Positions 44,325 to 52,759 of a DNA stretch of 64,000 bases are shown one piece after another. A program made the position numbers and the translations under genes. Origin of the DNA: Rhodobacterales bacterium (lineage in GTDB: Bacteria > Pseudomonadota > Alphaproteobacteria > Rhodobacterales > Rhodobacteraceae). Each line of letters begins with the position of its first letter. Position 1 is the first letter of the stretch. Below the pieces are notes generated by a model. That model worked only from the letters and a program-made list of their open reading frames with translations. It was not told the origin of the DNA and did no database searches. The stretch is from assembly GCA_002746935.1 (NCBI GenBank), contig PDRW01000029.1, positions 1-64,000 on the forward strand, read 5' to 3'.

Positions 44325-45749
44325 ATGACTCGCATGGTCGAATTGCCGCTCTGGGCGCTGGTGCTCATTCTCGCTTTTGCGGCTGTCACCTTCGCATCGC
44401 ATTTCCTGTTTCCTTCGGTGCGCTGGTTTTTCCGCAAACGGCTGGAACGCGCGGTGGCGGAGCTCAACACCCGGCTTACCCGGCCGATCGAGCCCTTCAA
44501 GCTGGCCCGCCGCCACGACATGATCCAGCGGCTGATCTACGACCCCGAAGTCTCGAAGGCGATCGCCGAACATGCCCGGGCCGAAGGCGTGCCCGACGAG
44601 GTTGCTTTCGAAATGGCGCGCCGCTACGCCCGCGAAATCGTGCCGCGGTTTTCGGCTTTCGTCTATTTCGGGCTGGCGATCTGGCTGGCCAAGGTTCTGA
44701 GCCGGGGCTTCTACCGGGTGCGGCTCGGCGCTTTCGACGAAGCCGGGCTGGAAAGCATCGACCCGCAAGCCACCGTGGTCTTCGTGATCAACCACCGCTC
44801 CAACATGGATTACGTGCTGGTCACATGGCTCGCGGCGGAGCGCTCGCATCTGTCCTACGCGGTGGGCGAATGGGCCCGCACCTGGCCGCTTTCGGTTCTG
44901 ATCCGGGTGATGGGGGCCTATTTCATCCGCCGCCGGAGCCAGAATGCGCTCTATCGCAAGGTGCTGTCGCGCTATGTGCAGATCTCCACCGCGGGCGGCA
45001 CCACACAGGCGATATTTCCCGAAGGGGGCCTCAGCCTCAACGGTGCGGTGGGGGCGCCGCGGATGGGGCTCATGAGCTACATGGTCGAGGATTTCGTGCC
45101 GGGTGAATCGCGTGATGTGGTTTTCGTACCGGTTGCGCTCAACTACGACCGGGTGATCGAGGACCGCGTTCTGGTGGCCGCCGACAAGGCCGGAACCCGG
45201 AAGTTCAGGCTCCGCTTCATCGACGCGGCGAAACATGTCTCGACCCATGCGTTGCAGCGCCTCACCGGGCGGTTCCAGCGTTTCGGCTATGCGTCGGTCA
45301 GCTTCGGGCAGCCGCTGTCGCTCGCCGGTTTCGTCCGCAGCCACCCGGAGGCGGCGGACCATCCTGCCGGGCCGCTCGCCCGCGAGCTGATGACCCGGAT
45401 CCGCGCGGCGGTGCCGGTGCTTCCGGTGCCGGTGGCGGCGGCGGTGCTTCTGGAGCAGGACGGGCGCAGCCGCGACGAGATCGCCGCGCGCTTTGCGGAA
45501 CTGGTGGCGGGGCTGGAGGCCAGAGGGGCCCATGTGCACATGCCGCGCGCCGGGATCGACGAAGCGGTGGGTTTTGCGCTGCGGCATCTGGAATTGCGCA
45601 AGCTGGTGCGGCGGGAAGGCGCGGGCTTTGCCGTCAATCCCGCCGACAGGGCGCTGCTCAGCTATTACGCCAACACCATTGCCCATCTGTCACCCGACAT
45701 TCCGGCCCCCGAACCGCAAACGGTTCCCGAAGGCGCTCCGGCGGATTGA
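44325..45749 (+). CDS. PlsB-like glycerol-phosphate acyltransferase
   Basis: A 474-residue membrane-associated acyltransferase. An N-terminal membrane helix (about 7-30) and a second hydrophobic segment near 110-125 precede the PlsC/PlsB domain, with the catalytic HX4D motif FVINHRSNMDYVLV (about 151-164), the glycerol-phosphate-binding block AIFPEGGLSLNG, and VPVALNYDRVIEDR. A C-terminal region with winged-helix-like character follows. It probably acylates the sn-1 position of glycerol 3-phosphate. The ATG at 44325 is divergent from ecm and followed 146 bp later by ccr. In related genomes the same gene sits between ecm and ccr, though no pathway role is known. Confidence 0.85.
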   Translation: MTRMVELPLWALVLILAFAAVTFASHFLFPSVRWFFRKRLERAVAELNTRLTRPIEPFKLARRHDMIQRLIYDPEVSKAIAEHARAEGVPDEVAFEMARRYAREIVPRFSAFVYFGLAIWLAKVLSRGFYRVRLGAFDEAGLESIDPQATVVFVINHRSNMDYVLVTWLAAERSHLSYAVGEWARTWPLSVLIRVMGAYFIRRRSQNALYRKVLSRYVQISTAGGTTQAIFPEGGLSLNGAVGAPRMGLMSYMVEDFVPGESRDVVFVPVALNYDRVIEDRVLVAADKAGTRKFRLRFIDAAKHVSTHALQRLTGRFQRFGYASVSFGQPLSLAGFVRSHPEAADHPAGPLARELMTRIRAAVPVLPVPVAAAVLLEQDGRSRDEIAARFAELVAGLEARGAHVHMPRAGIDEAVGFALRHLELRKLVRREGAGFAVNPADRALLSYYANTIAHLSPDIPAPEPQTVPEGAPAD

Positions 45750-45803
45750 TCCCCAGGGGCGGACTTTGGGGGCGACATAAAATTACCAACGAAGCCGCGT
45801 ATC

Positions 45804-45833
45804 TTGTTGCATTCTTGCTTGCCTGTTCGTAAT
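45804..45833 (+). promoter_or_regulatory. Predicted ccr promoter with TTCTTGCTTG spacer element
   Basis: TTGTTG (45804-45809), an 18-bp spacer, CGTAAT (45828-45833), 62 bp before the ATG. The spacer holds TTCTTGCTTG (45812-45821) and the -10 runs into AATGCTGCA; both sequences recur in the ecm promoter with slightly different spacing. Confidence 0.45.
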
Positions 45834-45895
45834 GCTGCATCAGCAGCCACGATTCTGCGTCGCGGCAAAGACCAGGCTAAGGACGGGATAGATCC

Positions 45896-47161
45896 ATGGT
45901 TCTCGAATACGACGCCCCGAAGAAAGACCTCTACGAGATCGGCGAGATGCCCCCGATGGGCCATGTGCCGAAGCAGATGTACGCCTGGGCGATCCGCCGC
46001 GAGCGCCAGGGCGAACCCGACAAGGCGATGCAGCTCGAGGTGGTCGACGTGCCGGTGCTCGACAGCCACGAGGTGCTGGTGCTGGTGATGGCCGCGGGGG
46101 TGAATTACAACGGCATCTGGGCCGGTCTCGGCGTGCCGGTGTCGATGTTCGACGTGCACAAGCAGCCCTACCACATCGCCGGGTCCGACGCGTCGGGCAT
46201 CGTCTGGGCGGTGGGCGACAAGGTGAAGAACTGGAAGGTGGGCGACGAGGTCGTGATCCACTGCAACCAGGACGATGGCGACGACGAGGAATGCAACGGC
46301 GGCGATCCGATGTTTTCGCCCTCGCAGCGGATCTGGGGCTATGAAACCCCGGACGGTTCCTTCGCCCAGTTTACCAATGTCCAGGCCCAGCAGCTTCTGC
46401 CGCGCCCCATGCACCTCACCTGGGAAGAAAGCGCCTGCTACACGCTGACGCTCGCCACCGCCTACCGGATGCTCTTCGGTCACCGTCCGCATACGCTGAA
46501 GCCGGGCCAGAACGTGCTGGTCTGGGGCGCTTCGGGCGGTCTCGGCACCTATGCGATCCAGCTGATCAACGCCGCCGGCGGCAATGCGATCGGGGTGATC
46601 TCCGACGAGGACAAGCGCGATTTCGTGATGAGCCTCGGTGCGAAGGGGGTGATCAACCGCAAGGATTTCAACTGCTGGGGTCAGCTCCCGACGGTGAATA
46701 CCCCCGAATACAAGGACTGGTTCAACGAAGCGCGCAAGTTCGGCGCGGCGATCTGGGAGTTTACCGGCAAGGGCAACAATGTCGACATCGTCTTCGAACA
46801 TCCGGGCGAGGCGACCTTCCCGGTGTCGTCCTTCGTCTGCAAGAAGGGCGGCATGGTGGTGATCTGCGCCGGCACCACCGGGTTCAACTGCACCTTCGAC
46901 GTGCGCTATATCTGGATGCACCAGAAACGCCTGCAAGGCTCGCATTTCGCCCATCTCAAGCAGGCCGCCGCCGCCAACAAGCTGATGATCGATGGCAAGA
47001 TCGACCCCTATATGTCGGAGGTTTTCCCCTGGGCCGAGATCCCGGCGGCGCATATGAAGATGTATCGCAACGAGCACAAGCCGGGGAACATGTCGGTGCT
47101 GGTGCAGGCGCCGACAACCGGGCTCAAGACGCTGGAAGAGGTGCTTGAAGCCAGGGGGTGA
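45896..47161 (+). CDS. ccr: Crotonyl-CoA carboxylase/reductase
   Basis: Reductively carboxylates crotonyl-CoA with NADPH and CO2 to (2S)-ethylmalonyl-CoA, the key step of the ethylmalonyl-CoA pathway. A 421-residue MDR-family enzyme with the Ccr-specific segments EIGEMPPMGHVPKQMYAWAI, GVNYNGIWAGLGVPVS, HIAGSDASGIVWAVG, CNQDDGDDEECNGGDPMFSP, the nucleotide motif VWGASGGLGTYAIQ, and the C-terminal MWMHQ-type stretch IWMHQKRLQGSHFAHL. The ATG at 45896 (GGACGGGATAGATCC upstream) gives a protein a few residues shorter at the N-terminus than the R. sphaeroides protein. A strong terminator follows. Confidence 0.96.
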   Translation: MVLEYDAPKKDLYEIGEMPPMGHVPKQMYAWAIRRERQGEPDKAMQLEVVDVPVLDSHEVLVLVMAAGVNYNGIWAGLGVPVSMFDVHKQPYHIAGSDASGIVWAVGDKVKNWKVGDEVVIHCNQDDGDDEECNGGDPMFSPSQRIWGYETPDGSFAQFTNVQAQQLLPRPMHLTWEESACYTLTLATAYRMLFGHRPHTLKPGQNVLVWGASGGLGTYAIQLINAAGGNAIGVISDEDKRDFVMSLGAKGVINRKDFNCWGQLPTVNTPEYKDWFNEARKFGAAIWEFTGKGNNVDIVFEHPGEATFPVSSFVCKKGGMVVICAGTTGFNCTFDVRYIWMHQKRLQGSHFAHLKQAAAANKLMIDGKIDPYMSEVFPWAEIPAAHMKMYRNEHKPGNMSVLVQAPTTGLKTLEEVLEARG

Positions 47162-47185
47162 TCCGGGCTGCATGACGGGCATTCC

Positions 47186-47219
47186 GACCCCCGGCCTCGC
47201 GGTCGGGGGTCTCTTTTTG
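47186..47219 (+). terminator. Intrinsic terminator after ccr
   Basis: GACCCCCG / CGGGGGTC stem with a 10-base loop, followed by TCTTTTTG, 25 bp after the ccr stop codon. Confidence 0.85.
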
Positions 47220-47269
47220 TTCCGACTTTCATCGAATCTTAAGGGCTGGGCGCTAGATATGTTCGTGAG

Positions 47270-47371
47270 ATGTTCGTTCCGCCCTTTAGGCTGTGGGCCG
47301 TTCCGCCTTGGGGGCCGGGGGCGGTTTCGCCCTAGGGGCTGGGGGCCGTTCCGCCCCGGGGGCCGGGGGCG
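47270..47371 (+). repeat. 24-bp GC-rich minisatellite, about four units
   Basis: The element GTTYCGCC recurs at 47276, 47300, 47324 and 47348, an exact 24-bp period, each followed by a GGGGGCYGGGGGC-like tract. It lies between the ccr terminator and the start of a small gene whose Shine-Dalgarno begins just after the last unit. Because 24 is a multiple of three, open frames cross it as octapeptide repeats, but none looks like a gene. Confidence 0.8.
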
Positions 47372-47395
47372 ATGCAGACAAAGAAGGAAGATGAA

Positions 47396-47620
47396 ATGCG
47401 CAAGGATTGGATCATCGACGTGCTGGGCGACCTCAGGGCCTTTGCCGAGACCAACGGGTTGGAGGCAACCGCCGCCGGGCTCGAAGATGCGATGCTGGTC
47501 GCGCTGGCCGAAACCGCGTCGATCGGCCGCCGCCGCGCCATGGCCATGGCAGAGGCGGTGCCCGCTGGCCCTGCCCGGAGGGGCGGCAACGTGACCGAAT
47601 TGTTTGCCTCGAGGATCTGA
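47396..47620 (+). CDS. Small hypothetical protein
   Basis: A 74-residue protein beginning MRKDWIIDVLGDLRAFAET, then LEATAAGLEDAMLVALAE and an Ala-rich helix with GRRRAMAMAEAVPAG. Two predicted amphipathic helices and no membrane segment. The ATG at 47396 was preferred over that at 47372 because GAAGGAAGATGAA precedes it. Codon use is like the genome's. I do not recognise a named family, though the LGDLRxFAxxNGL pattern looks conserved rather than random. It stands alone between ccr and the helicase gene. Confidence 0.7.
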   Translation: MRKDWIIDVLGDLRAFAETNGLEATAAGLEDAMLVALAETASIGRRRAMAMAEAVPAGPARRGGNVTELFASRI

Positions 47621-47625
47621 CGCCC

Positions 47626-47679
47626 GGGGGCTGTGGCCGGGCGCCCTGGCATCGCGTATTTCTGCCAGGAAAATGGGGG
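47626..47679 (+). repeat. Dispersed GC-rich intergenic element, copy 4 (divergent)
   Basis: GGGGGCTGTGGCCGGGCGCCC, written here as GGGGGCTG and GCCGGGCGCCC, then GCGTATTTCTGCCAGGAAAA and TGGGGG, immediately after a stop codon. The 5' hairpin is degraded, but the GTATTT-N2-GCCAGGAAAA tail is that of the other copies. Confidence 0.55.
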
Positions 47680-47823
47680 CGCGCCCGGACCCGGGGCGGA
47701 GACGTCTGCGAGCGCTTCTCGGGCCTGGCTGGGGATTTGCGGCGCGCGGCCGGGCTTCGGCAAATTCCGGTGGGCGCGTTTCCCGGGGTTTTGCCCGGGC
47801 GTGGGCCGGGATAGGGTCGCGCC

Positions 47824-49347
47824 ATGACCCTGCCGAACATCCGCTTTTCCGAAGACCAGGCCGAGGCCCATGACCGCGTGGCGGAGCTTCTGCGCGGGGC
47901 CGGGGTCGATATCGACGACGGCACGACGCGGCCCGCGGGGCGCGGCTCGGGCGTGCTTGCGGTGGTGGGCAAGGCGGGGTCGGGCAAGACGCTCCTGTTG
48001 GCGGAACTGACCCGGGCGCTTGTCGAGGCCGGGGTCGAGACCGTCTCGGGCGACTGGGAAGGCAAGCACGCGCCGGGGCGGCGGACGCTGGCGATTCTGG
48101 CGCCGACCAACAAGGCGGCCTCGGTGTTGCGCCATCGCGGCGTGCCCGCGACCACGATCCACCGCATCCTCTACACCCCGGTCTATGCGCCGGAATACGA
48201 GGCCATTGCCGAATGGCTGGACGGGCAGGGGGAGCGGCCGGAGGTCGAGGGGCTGGCGCCGGAGGCGCTCGACCGGGCGCAGGCATTTTACCAGAGCAAC
48301 AAGTCGATCCCCGGGGCGTTGATGGCCGCGGGGCTGCGGGGCTCGGATTTCATCGCCGGGTGGAAGCGGCGCGAGGATCCGCTCGACATCGGGTTTGTCG
48401 ATGAAAGCTCGATGCTGGACGAGAAACAATTCGAAGATCTGCAGGAGATCTTCCCGGTGCTGGTGCTGTTCGGCGATCCGGCGCAGCTGGCGCCGGTCGG
48501 GCAATCCGGCGAGATGGTGTTTGACGGGTTCGGCGACGCGACCAAATGTGTCTTGCACCGGGTTCACCGCCAGTCGGACGACAACCCGATCCTCGATCTT
48601 GCCCATGCGCTGAGCGACCCGGGGCTGGATTTCGACGGGTTCGAACGGATGATCGACACCGCGGCGGCGGCGGACGACCGGGTGCAGCGCGCGCCGCGGG
48701 TCAATGCCGACATGATGGCCCGGTCGCCGGTGCTGGTCTGGCGCAACAAGACCCGCATCCGTCTGATCCATGCTTTCCGCGCCGCGCACAACGCGCCCGA
48801 AAACCGGTTGCGCGCCGGGGAGCCGCTGATCTGCGACGGGATCGAGCTGCCGTTGAAACACCGCAAGCGGCGGCTGGAGCTTGAGGCAAAGGGGCTGATC
48901 AAGGGGGCGCAGGCGGTGTTTCTGGGCGAAGGGCGCAAGCCCGGGTTTTCGCGGCTGCATCTGATCGGGGCCGAGGCGCCGCGGATCTCGGTGGCCTCGA
49001 TCGTAAAGATCGAGAAGCCCGACGAGGAGGAGCCGTTCATCCCCTTCGCCGCCACCATGGGGGCGACCTTCCTGCATGGGGCGGCGGTGACGATCCACAA
49101 GGGGCAGGGGTCGCAATGGCCCGAGGTGCAGGTCTTTGCCCCCGATCTTTACGCGGCGGCGCGGTCGGGGCGGGTCGAGGCGGGGATCCCGCTGTGGAAG
49201 CGGCTGGCCTATGTGGCGATCACCCGGGCCGAGACCCGGTTGCACTGGGTCACCCGCTATGCGCTGGCGCGGCCGTCGGAACCGCTCGGCACCGGCGATC
49301 TCACGGTGCCGGCGGCGCCTTTGACTTTGGAGCAACCAGATGGCTAG
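47824..49347 (+). CDS. ATP-dependent RecD-like DNA helicase
   Basis: A 507-residue SF1B helicase. Walker A VVGKAGSGKTLLLAEL (about 47-62), motif Ia LAPTNKAASVLR, motif II FVDESSMLD, motif III VLFGDPAQLAPVGQSG, motif V ATFLHGAAVTIHKGQGSQW and motif VI AYVAITRAETRL. This is the RecD/TraA-type arrangement without RecB-partner domains, so it probably acts alone in DNA repair or replication restart rather than in RecBCD. The ATG at 47824 follows a GC-rich non-coding stretch containing the dispersed element. Its 3' end overlaps the next gene by 8 bp. Confidence 0.88.
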   Translation: MTLPNIRFSEDQAEAHDRVAELLRGAGVDIDDGTTRPAGRGSGVLAVVGKAGSGKTLLLAELTRALVEAGVETVSGDWEGKHAPGRRTLAILAPTNKAASVLRHRGVPATTIHRILYTPVYAPEYEAIAEWLDGQGERPEVEGLAPEALDRAQAFYQSNKSIPGALMAAGLRGSDFIAGWKRREDPLDIGFVDESSMLDEKQFEDLQEIFPVLVLFGDPAQLAPVGQSGEMVFDGFGDATKCVLHRVHRQSDDNPILDLAHALSDPGLDFDGFERMIDTAAAADDRVQRAPRVNADMMARSPVLVWRNKTRIRLIHAFRAAHNAPENRLRAGEPLICDGIELPLKHRKRRLELEAKGLIKGAQAVFLGEGRKPGFSRLHLIGAEAPRISVASIVKIEKPDEEEPFIPFAATMGATFLHGAAVTIHKGQGSQWPEVQVFAPDLYAAARSGRVEAGIPLWKRLAYVAITRAETRLHWVTRYALARPSEPLGTGDLTVPAAPLTLEQPDG

Positions 49348-50068
49348 CATTCTCATCACCGGGGCGAGTTCCGGGATCGGCGCCGCAGTGGCGGAGCGGT
49401 TTCTGGCCGAGGGCTGGCAGGTGGGGCTGGTGGCGCGCCGCGCGGCGCGGCTTGAAGCGGTGGCGGGGGGCCGGGCGAATGCGCGGGTTTTGCCCGCCGA
49501 TGTCACCGATGCGGGCGCGGTGGAGCGGGTGTTTGCCGATTTCGTGGCCCGGGCCGGACGGATCGACGTGTTGTTCAACAATGCCGGGATCTTCACCGCG
49601 CAGGCGCCGATCGACGAGGTCTCGCTTGAGGACTGGCGGGCGGCGCTCGCGGTGAATCTCGACGCGATGTTTCTTGCCGCCCGCGCCGCTTTCGGCCAGA
49701 TGCGCCGGCAGGTGCCGCAGGGCGGGCGGATCATCAACAACGGGTCGGTTTCGGCCCATGTGCCGCGTCCCGGCTCGGCGACCTATACCACCACCAAACA
49801 CGGGGTTACCGGGCTGACCCGGGTGCTCAGCCTCGACGGCCGGCCGTTCGACATCGCCTGCGGCCAGATCGACATCGGCAATGCCGCCACTGAGATGGTG
49901 GCCGAGCTCGGGGCGCGGGCGGAGGCCATGGGCGAAGCGCCGCCGCCGACCATGGATGTGCGCCATGTGGCGGAGGCCGTGTGGAACATGGCCAGCCTGC
50001 CGCTCGAGGCGAATGTGCAGTTCATGACGCTGATGGCGACGAAGATGCCCTATATCGGGCGCGGGTGA
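49340..50068 (+). CDS. SDR-family oxidoreductase
   Basis: A 242-residue classical short-chain dehydrogenase. Cofactor motif TGASSGIGAAVA (7-18), with basic residues ARRAARL after beta-2 that suggest NADP, the NNAG motif (LFNNAGIF), NGSVSAHVP with the catalytic Ser, and YTTTKHG as the YxxxK motif. Substrate unknown. The ATG at 49340 overlaps the helicase gene stop, so the two are cotranscribed, although no functional tie is evident. A C-rich run (50090-50120) follows. Confidence 0.9.
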   Translation: MASILITGASSGIGAAVAERFLAEGWQVGLVARRAARLEAVAGGRANARVLPADVTDAGAVERVFADFVARAGRIDVLFNNAGIFTAQAPIDEVSLEDWRAALAVNLDAMFLAARAAFGQMRRQVPQGGRIINNGSVSAHVPRPGSATYTTTKHGVTGLTRVLSLDGRPFDIACGQIDIGNAATEMVAELGARAEAMGEAPPPTMDVRHVAEAVWNMASLPLEANVQFMTLMATKMPYIGRG

Positions 50069-50147
50069 GGGCGGGGGCCTCCCCGGTCCCCCCCCCCCGG
50101 TCCCCCGGTCTTCCCCGACCCCCGCACCCGGCCTCAAACGGGCCGCT

Positions 50148-51014
50148 TCAGAACCATTGCCCCGGCTCCATCAGCCCGAGATCGAGCAATTGCTGCGAGG
50201 TCCACTCCAGCGGGACCGAGTTGCGCCAGAGGAAGCCGGGAATGCCGTGCCGGCTGGCCGGGTTGGTCTTCAGCGCCTTGGCGGTGCGGAAGCTCACGAT
50301 GGCGGCGGTGAGGTTGTGATGCCATGGGCAGGCACAGGTGTTGTATTCCTCGTCCGTGAAGGTGTGGTCGGGGCGCAGGCGCAGCCCGGGCTTTGCCCGG
50401 AACAGCGCGATCCGGTCGATCCGGCGCCGGGCTTCGGGCACATGGTCCTCGAAGCGCCACTTGAGCCCGCCGAAGACGTCGTACTGGCGCTCTTTCACAT
50501 GGCCGGTGGCGGGATCGGTGCGGGCGAGCGCGTAATAGGCGGCCTTGTCGATGAAGGCGGCGTCAAGCGAGACCGCATCGGGAAAGCGGCTGAGGTCGTC
50601 GGCATAGGCGTCGACCACATAAGCCAGCATCGCGTCGCGCCGCTCGCTGCTGTGGAAGGCAAGCATTTCGCCGATGCTGCGGGTCTCGCAGAACGGGAAG
50701 AACAGGTATTCGGCATTGTAGCAATAATAAAGCCATTGCCCCGGCGCGGCCCCGATCACCGCATCCACCGCGCGTTCGAGCGCGCCGGTTGCCGCGGTGT
50801 CGTAGTCGATCCGGGCGAGCGTGGCCTCAAGCGCGGGGTCGAGACCGACTTCCGGGTCCGCGAACAGCAGAATTGCGGCGAAGCCCCGGGCCTGGTGATG
50901 GCGGATGGTGCTGTCGATCCCGGCCAGATCCTCGACGAAGATCATTGCCACCGGTCCGGCCGCGAGCGCGGTCCGGCCGCGGGCGAGGAAATCCCTGAGT
51001 GATCGGTAGCGCAT
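50148..51014 (-). CDS. Glycosyltransferase family 2-like protein (uncertain)
   Basis: A 288-residue protein with no signal peptide. The N-terminal VAMIFVEDLAGIDSTIRHHQ, GFAAILLFAD stretch, the central YCYNAEYLFFPF and AFHSSERRDAML, and the C-terminal CPWHHNLTAAIVSF resemble Rhodobacterales proteins loosely linked to GT2-type glycosyltransferases that begin with a VKNE-like strand. A canonical DxD is not obvious; NAEYLFF may take its place. The ATG at 51014 has AGGAGCACC upstream. It is divergent from miaB, with a 29-bp tandem repeat in between. Assignment rests on overall pattern only. Confidence 0.5.
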   Translation of the reverse strand: MRYRSLRDFLARGRTALAAGPVAMIFVEDLAGIDSTIRHHQARGFAAILLFADPEVGLDPALEATLARIDYDTAATGALERAVDAVIGAAPGQWLYYCYNAEYLFFPFCETRSIGEMLAFHSSERRDAMLAYVVDAYADDLSRFPDAVSLDAAFIDKAAYYALARTDPATGHVKERQYDVFGGLKWRFEDHVPEARRRIDRIALFRAKPGLRLRPDHTFTDEEYNTCACPWHHNLTAAIVSFRTAKALKTNPASRHGIPGFLWRNSVPLEWTSQQLLDLGLMEPGQWF

Positions 51015-51069
51015 GGGTGCTCCTGTGGCCTCGCGCCGGAGCCTCCCCCATCCGGCCGGCCATTGCAAG

Positions 51070-51175
51070 CTGCCCGCCCGTTGCGGAGACAGTCAGAACC
51101 TGCCCGCCGTTGCGGAAACAGTCAGAACCTGCCCGCCGTTGCGGAAACAGTCAGAACCTGCCCGCCGTTGCGGGC
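51070..51175. repeat. 29-bp tandem repeat, about 3.5 copies
   Basis: The unit TTGCGGAAACAGTCAGAACC plus TGCCCGCCG starts at 51081, 51110, 51139 and 51168 with an exact 29-bp period; only the first unit differs (GGAGAC for GGAAAC). It lies in the divergent promoter space between the glycosyltransferase-like gene and miaB. There are no spacers, so it is not a CRISPR array. Confidence 0.9.
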
Positions 51176-51225
51176 GGGGGGGCAATCCTGTATGACCCGC
51201 CCCTGATCCTGCGGGAGTGCGACCC

Positions 51226-52545
51226 ATGACCGATGCGAAGAAACTCTTCATCCGCACCTATGGCTGCCAGATGAATGTCTATGACAGCGAGCGCATGGCC
51301 GAAGCGCTGGCGGCGGAAGGCTATGTCGCCACCGACCGCCCGGAAGACGCCGACATGATCCTGCTCAACACCTGTCACATCCGCGAGAAGGCGGCGGAGA
51401 AGGTCTATTCGGAGCTCGGCCGCTACAAGCCGCTGAAGGCGGCGAAACCCGATCTGAAGATCGGCGTGGCGGGCTGCGTCGCCCAGGCCGAGGGCGAGGA
51501 GATCGTCGCCCGCCAGCCGATGGTCGACCTCGTGGTGGGGCCGCAGACCTATCACCGGCTGCCGGAAATGGTGGCCAGGGCGGGGCGGGGCCAGAAGGCG
51601 GTGGACACCGAGTTTCCCGCCGAAGACAAGTTCGACGTGCTGAACAGACGTCCGAAGGCCCGGCGCGGGCCGACGGCCTTTCTCACGGTTCAGGAGGGGT
51701 GCGACAAGTTCTGTGCCTTCTGTGTCGTGCCTTACACCCGTGGTGCCGAGGTGAGCCGGCCGGCGGCGCGCATTCTGCGCGAGGCGCGGGATCTGGTGGC
51801 ACGCGGGGTGCGCGAGATCACCCTTCTGGGGCAGAACGTCAACGCTTACCACGGGGCCGGGGAGGGCGGCGACGTGACGCTTGCCGGGCTGATCCGGGCG
51901 CTGGCCGAAATCGACGGGCTCGAGCGCATCCGCTTCACCACCTCGCATCCCAACGACATGTCGGACGACCTGATCGCCGCCCATGGCGAGGTCGGCAAGC
52001 TGATGCCCTATCTGCACCTGCCGGTGCAATCGGGCTCGGACCGGATTCTGAAGCGGATGAACCGCGGCCATACGGCGGAAGAGTATATCCGCCTGATCGA
52101 ACGCATCCGCGCCGCCCGGCCCGACATTCTGATCTCGGGCGATTTCATCACCGGCTTCCCGGAGGAGACCGAGGCCGATTTCGAAGACACCATGGCGCTG
52201 ATCCGCGAAGTCCGCTACGGCCAGGCGTTTTCGTTCTGCTATTCGCCGCGTCCCGGTACGCCGGCGGCGGAGCGCGCGCAGGTCGACGCGGCGGCGGCCA
52301 GTGACCGGTTGCACCGGCTTCAGGCGCTGATCAACGATCAGGCCCGGGCGGTGATGGAGGCAATGGTGGGCCGCGAGCTTGGGGTGTTGTTCGAGAAACC
52401 GGGGCGGTGCCCCGGGCAGATGGCAGGCAAGTCCGACTATCTGCACGCGGTTCATGTCGAGGCGCCGGGGATCGGACGGGGCGCGCTTGCGCGGGTCAGA
52501 ATCACCGCCGCGGGGCCAAATTCGCTCACCGGGGAACTTGCCTGA
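51226..52545 (+). CDS. miaB: tRNA (N6-isopentenyl adenosine(37)-C2)-methylthiotransferase
   Basis: A radical-SAM enzyme that adds a methylthio group to i6A37 of tRNAs reading UNN codons. 439 residues. The N-terminal auxiliary-cluster Cys are C14 (TYGCQMN), C50 (NTCHIREKA) and C84 (GVAGCVAQ); the radical-SAM motif is GCDKFCAFC with C159, C163 and C166. A C-terminal TRAM domain ends the protein. The ATG at 51226 is preceded by GGGAG; a GTG at 51217 overlaps that ribosome site and is unlikely. In many alphaproteobacteria miaB precedes phoH-ybeY-corC-lnt; here two envelope genes are inserted between. Confidence 0.95.
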   Translation: MTDAKKLFIRTYGCQMNVYDSERMAEALAAEGYVATDRPEDADMILLNTCHIREKAAEKVYSELGRYKPLKAAKPDLKIGVAGCVAQAEGEEIVARQPMVDLVVGPQTYHRLPEMVARAGRGQKAVDTEFPAEDKFDVLNRRPKARRGPTAFLTVQEGCDKFCAFCVVPYTRGAEVSRPAARILREARDLVARGVREITLLGQNVNAYHGAGEGGDVTLAGLIRALAEIDGLERIRFTTSHPNDMSDDLIAAHGEVGKLMPYLHLPVQSGSDRILKRMNRGHTAEEYIRLIERIRAARPDILISGDFITGFPEETEADFEDTMALIREVRYGQAFSFCYSPRPGTPAAERAQVDAAAASDRLHRLQALINDQARAVMEAMVGRELGVLFEKPGRCPGQMAGKSDYLHAVHVEAPGIGRGALARVRITAAGPNSLTGELA

Positions 52546-52610
52546 GTTGCGCGTCGAAACCGGCGCGGTTTCAGGCTATTCTGTATTTGTCCTCATTTTG
52601 TCCATAGTTT

Positions 52611-52637
52611 TGTCCACATAATTCCACATGGTGGACA
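52611..52637. promoter_or_regulatory. Inverted repeat in the AT-rich leader of the OmpA-like gene
   Basis: TGTCCAC (52611-52617) and GTGGACA (52631-52637) flank ATAATTCCACATG. Two further TTTGTCC copies lie just before, at about 52587 and 52599. The 214-bp gap between miaB and the next gene is clearly AT-richer than its surroundings, so it probably contains the promoter and a regulator site. Confidence 0.4.
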
Positions 52638-52759
52638 CAATTTGTTCGCAATGGCGAAACGAATTGCACGATCAAAACATTTACTTGCCGCGCGGGGGCG
52701 GTTTACCATGAAACTGATGCAACGAAGCCGCGAGGGTTCGCGGCAGTCAGGGGGTAGTC

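Noticed and set aside
47270-47371. Pro/Arg- or Gly-rich octapeptide-repeat protein through the 24-bp minisatellite
   Set aside because: The frames are open only because the repeat length is a multiple of three. There is no start with a ribosome site, and the ccr terminator precedes it.
50080-50125. Long C-runs as an origin or G-quadruplex element
   Set aside because: A homopolymer-rich stretch between convergent genes with no symmetry or repeats of known binding sites; also the kind of place where sequencing errors occur.
51070-51175. Possible CRISPR array
   Set aside because: The repeats are directly joined at a 29-bp period with no unique spacers and there are no cas genes.
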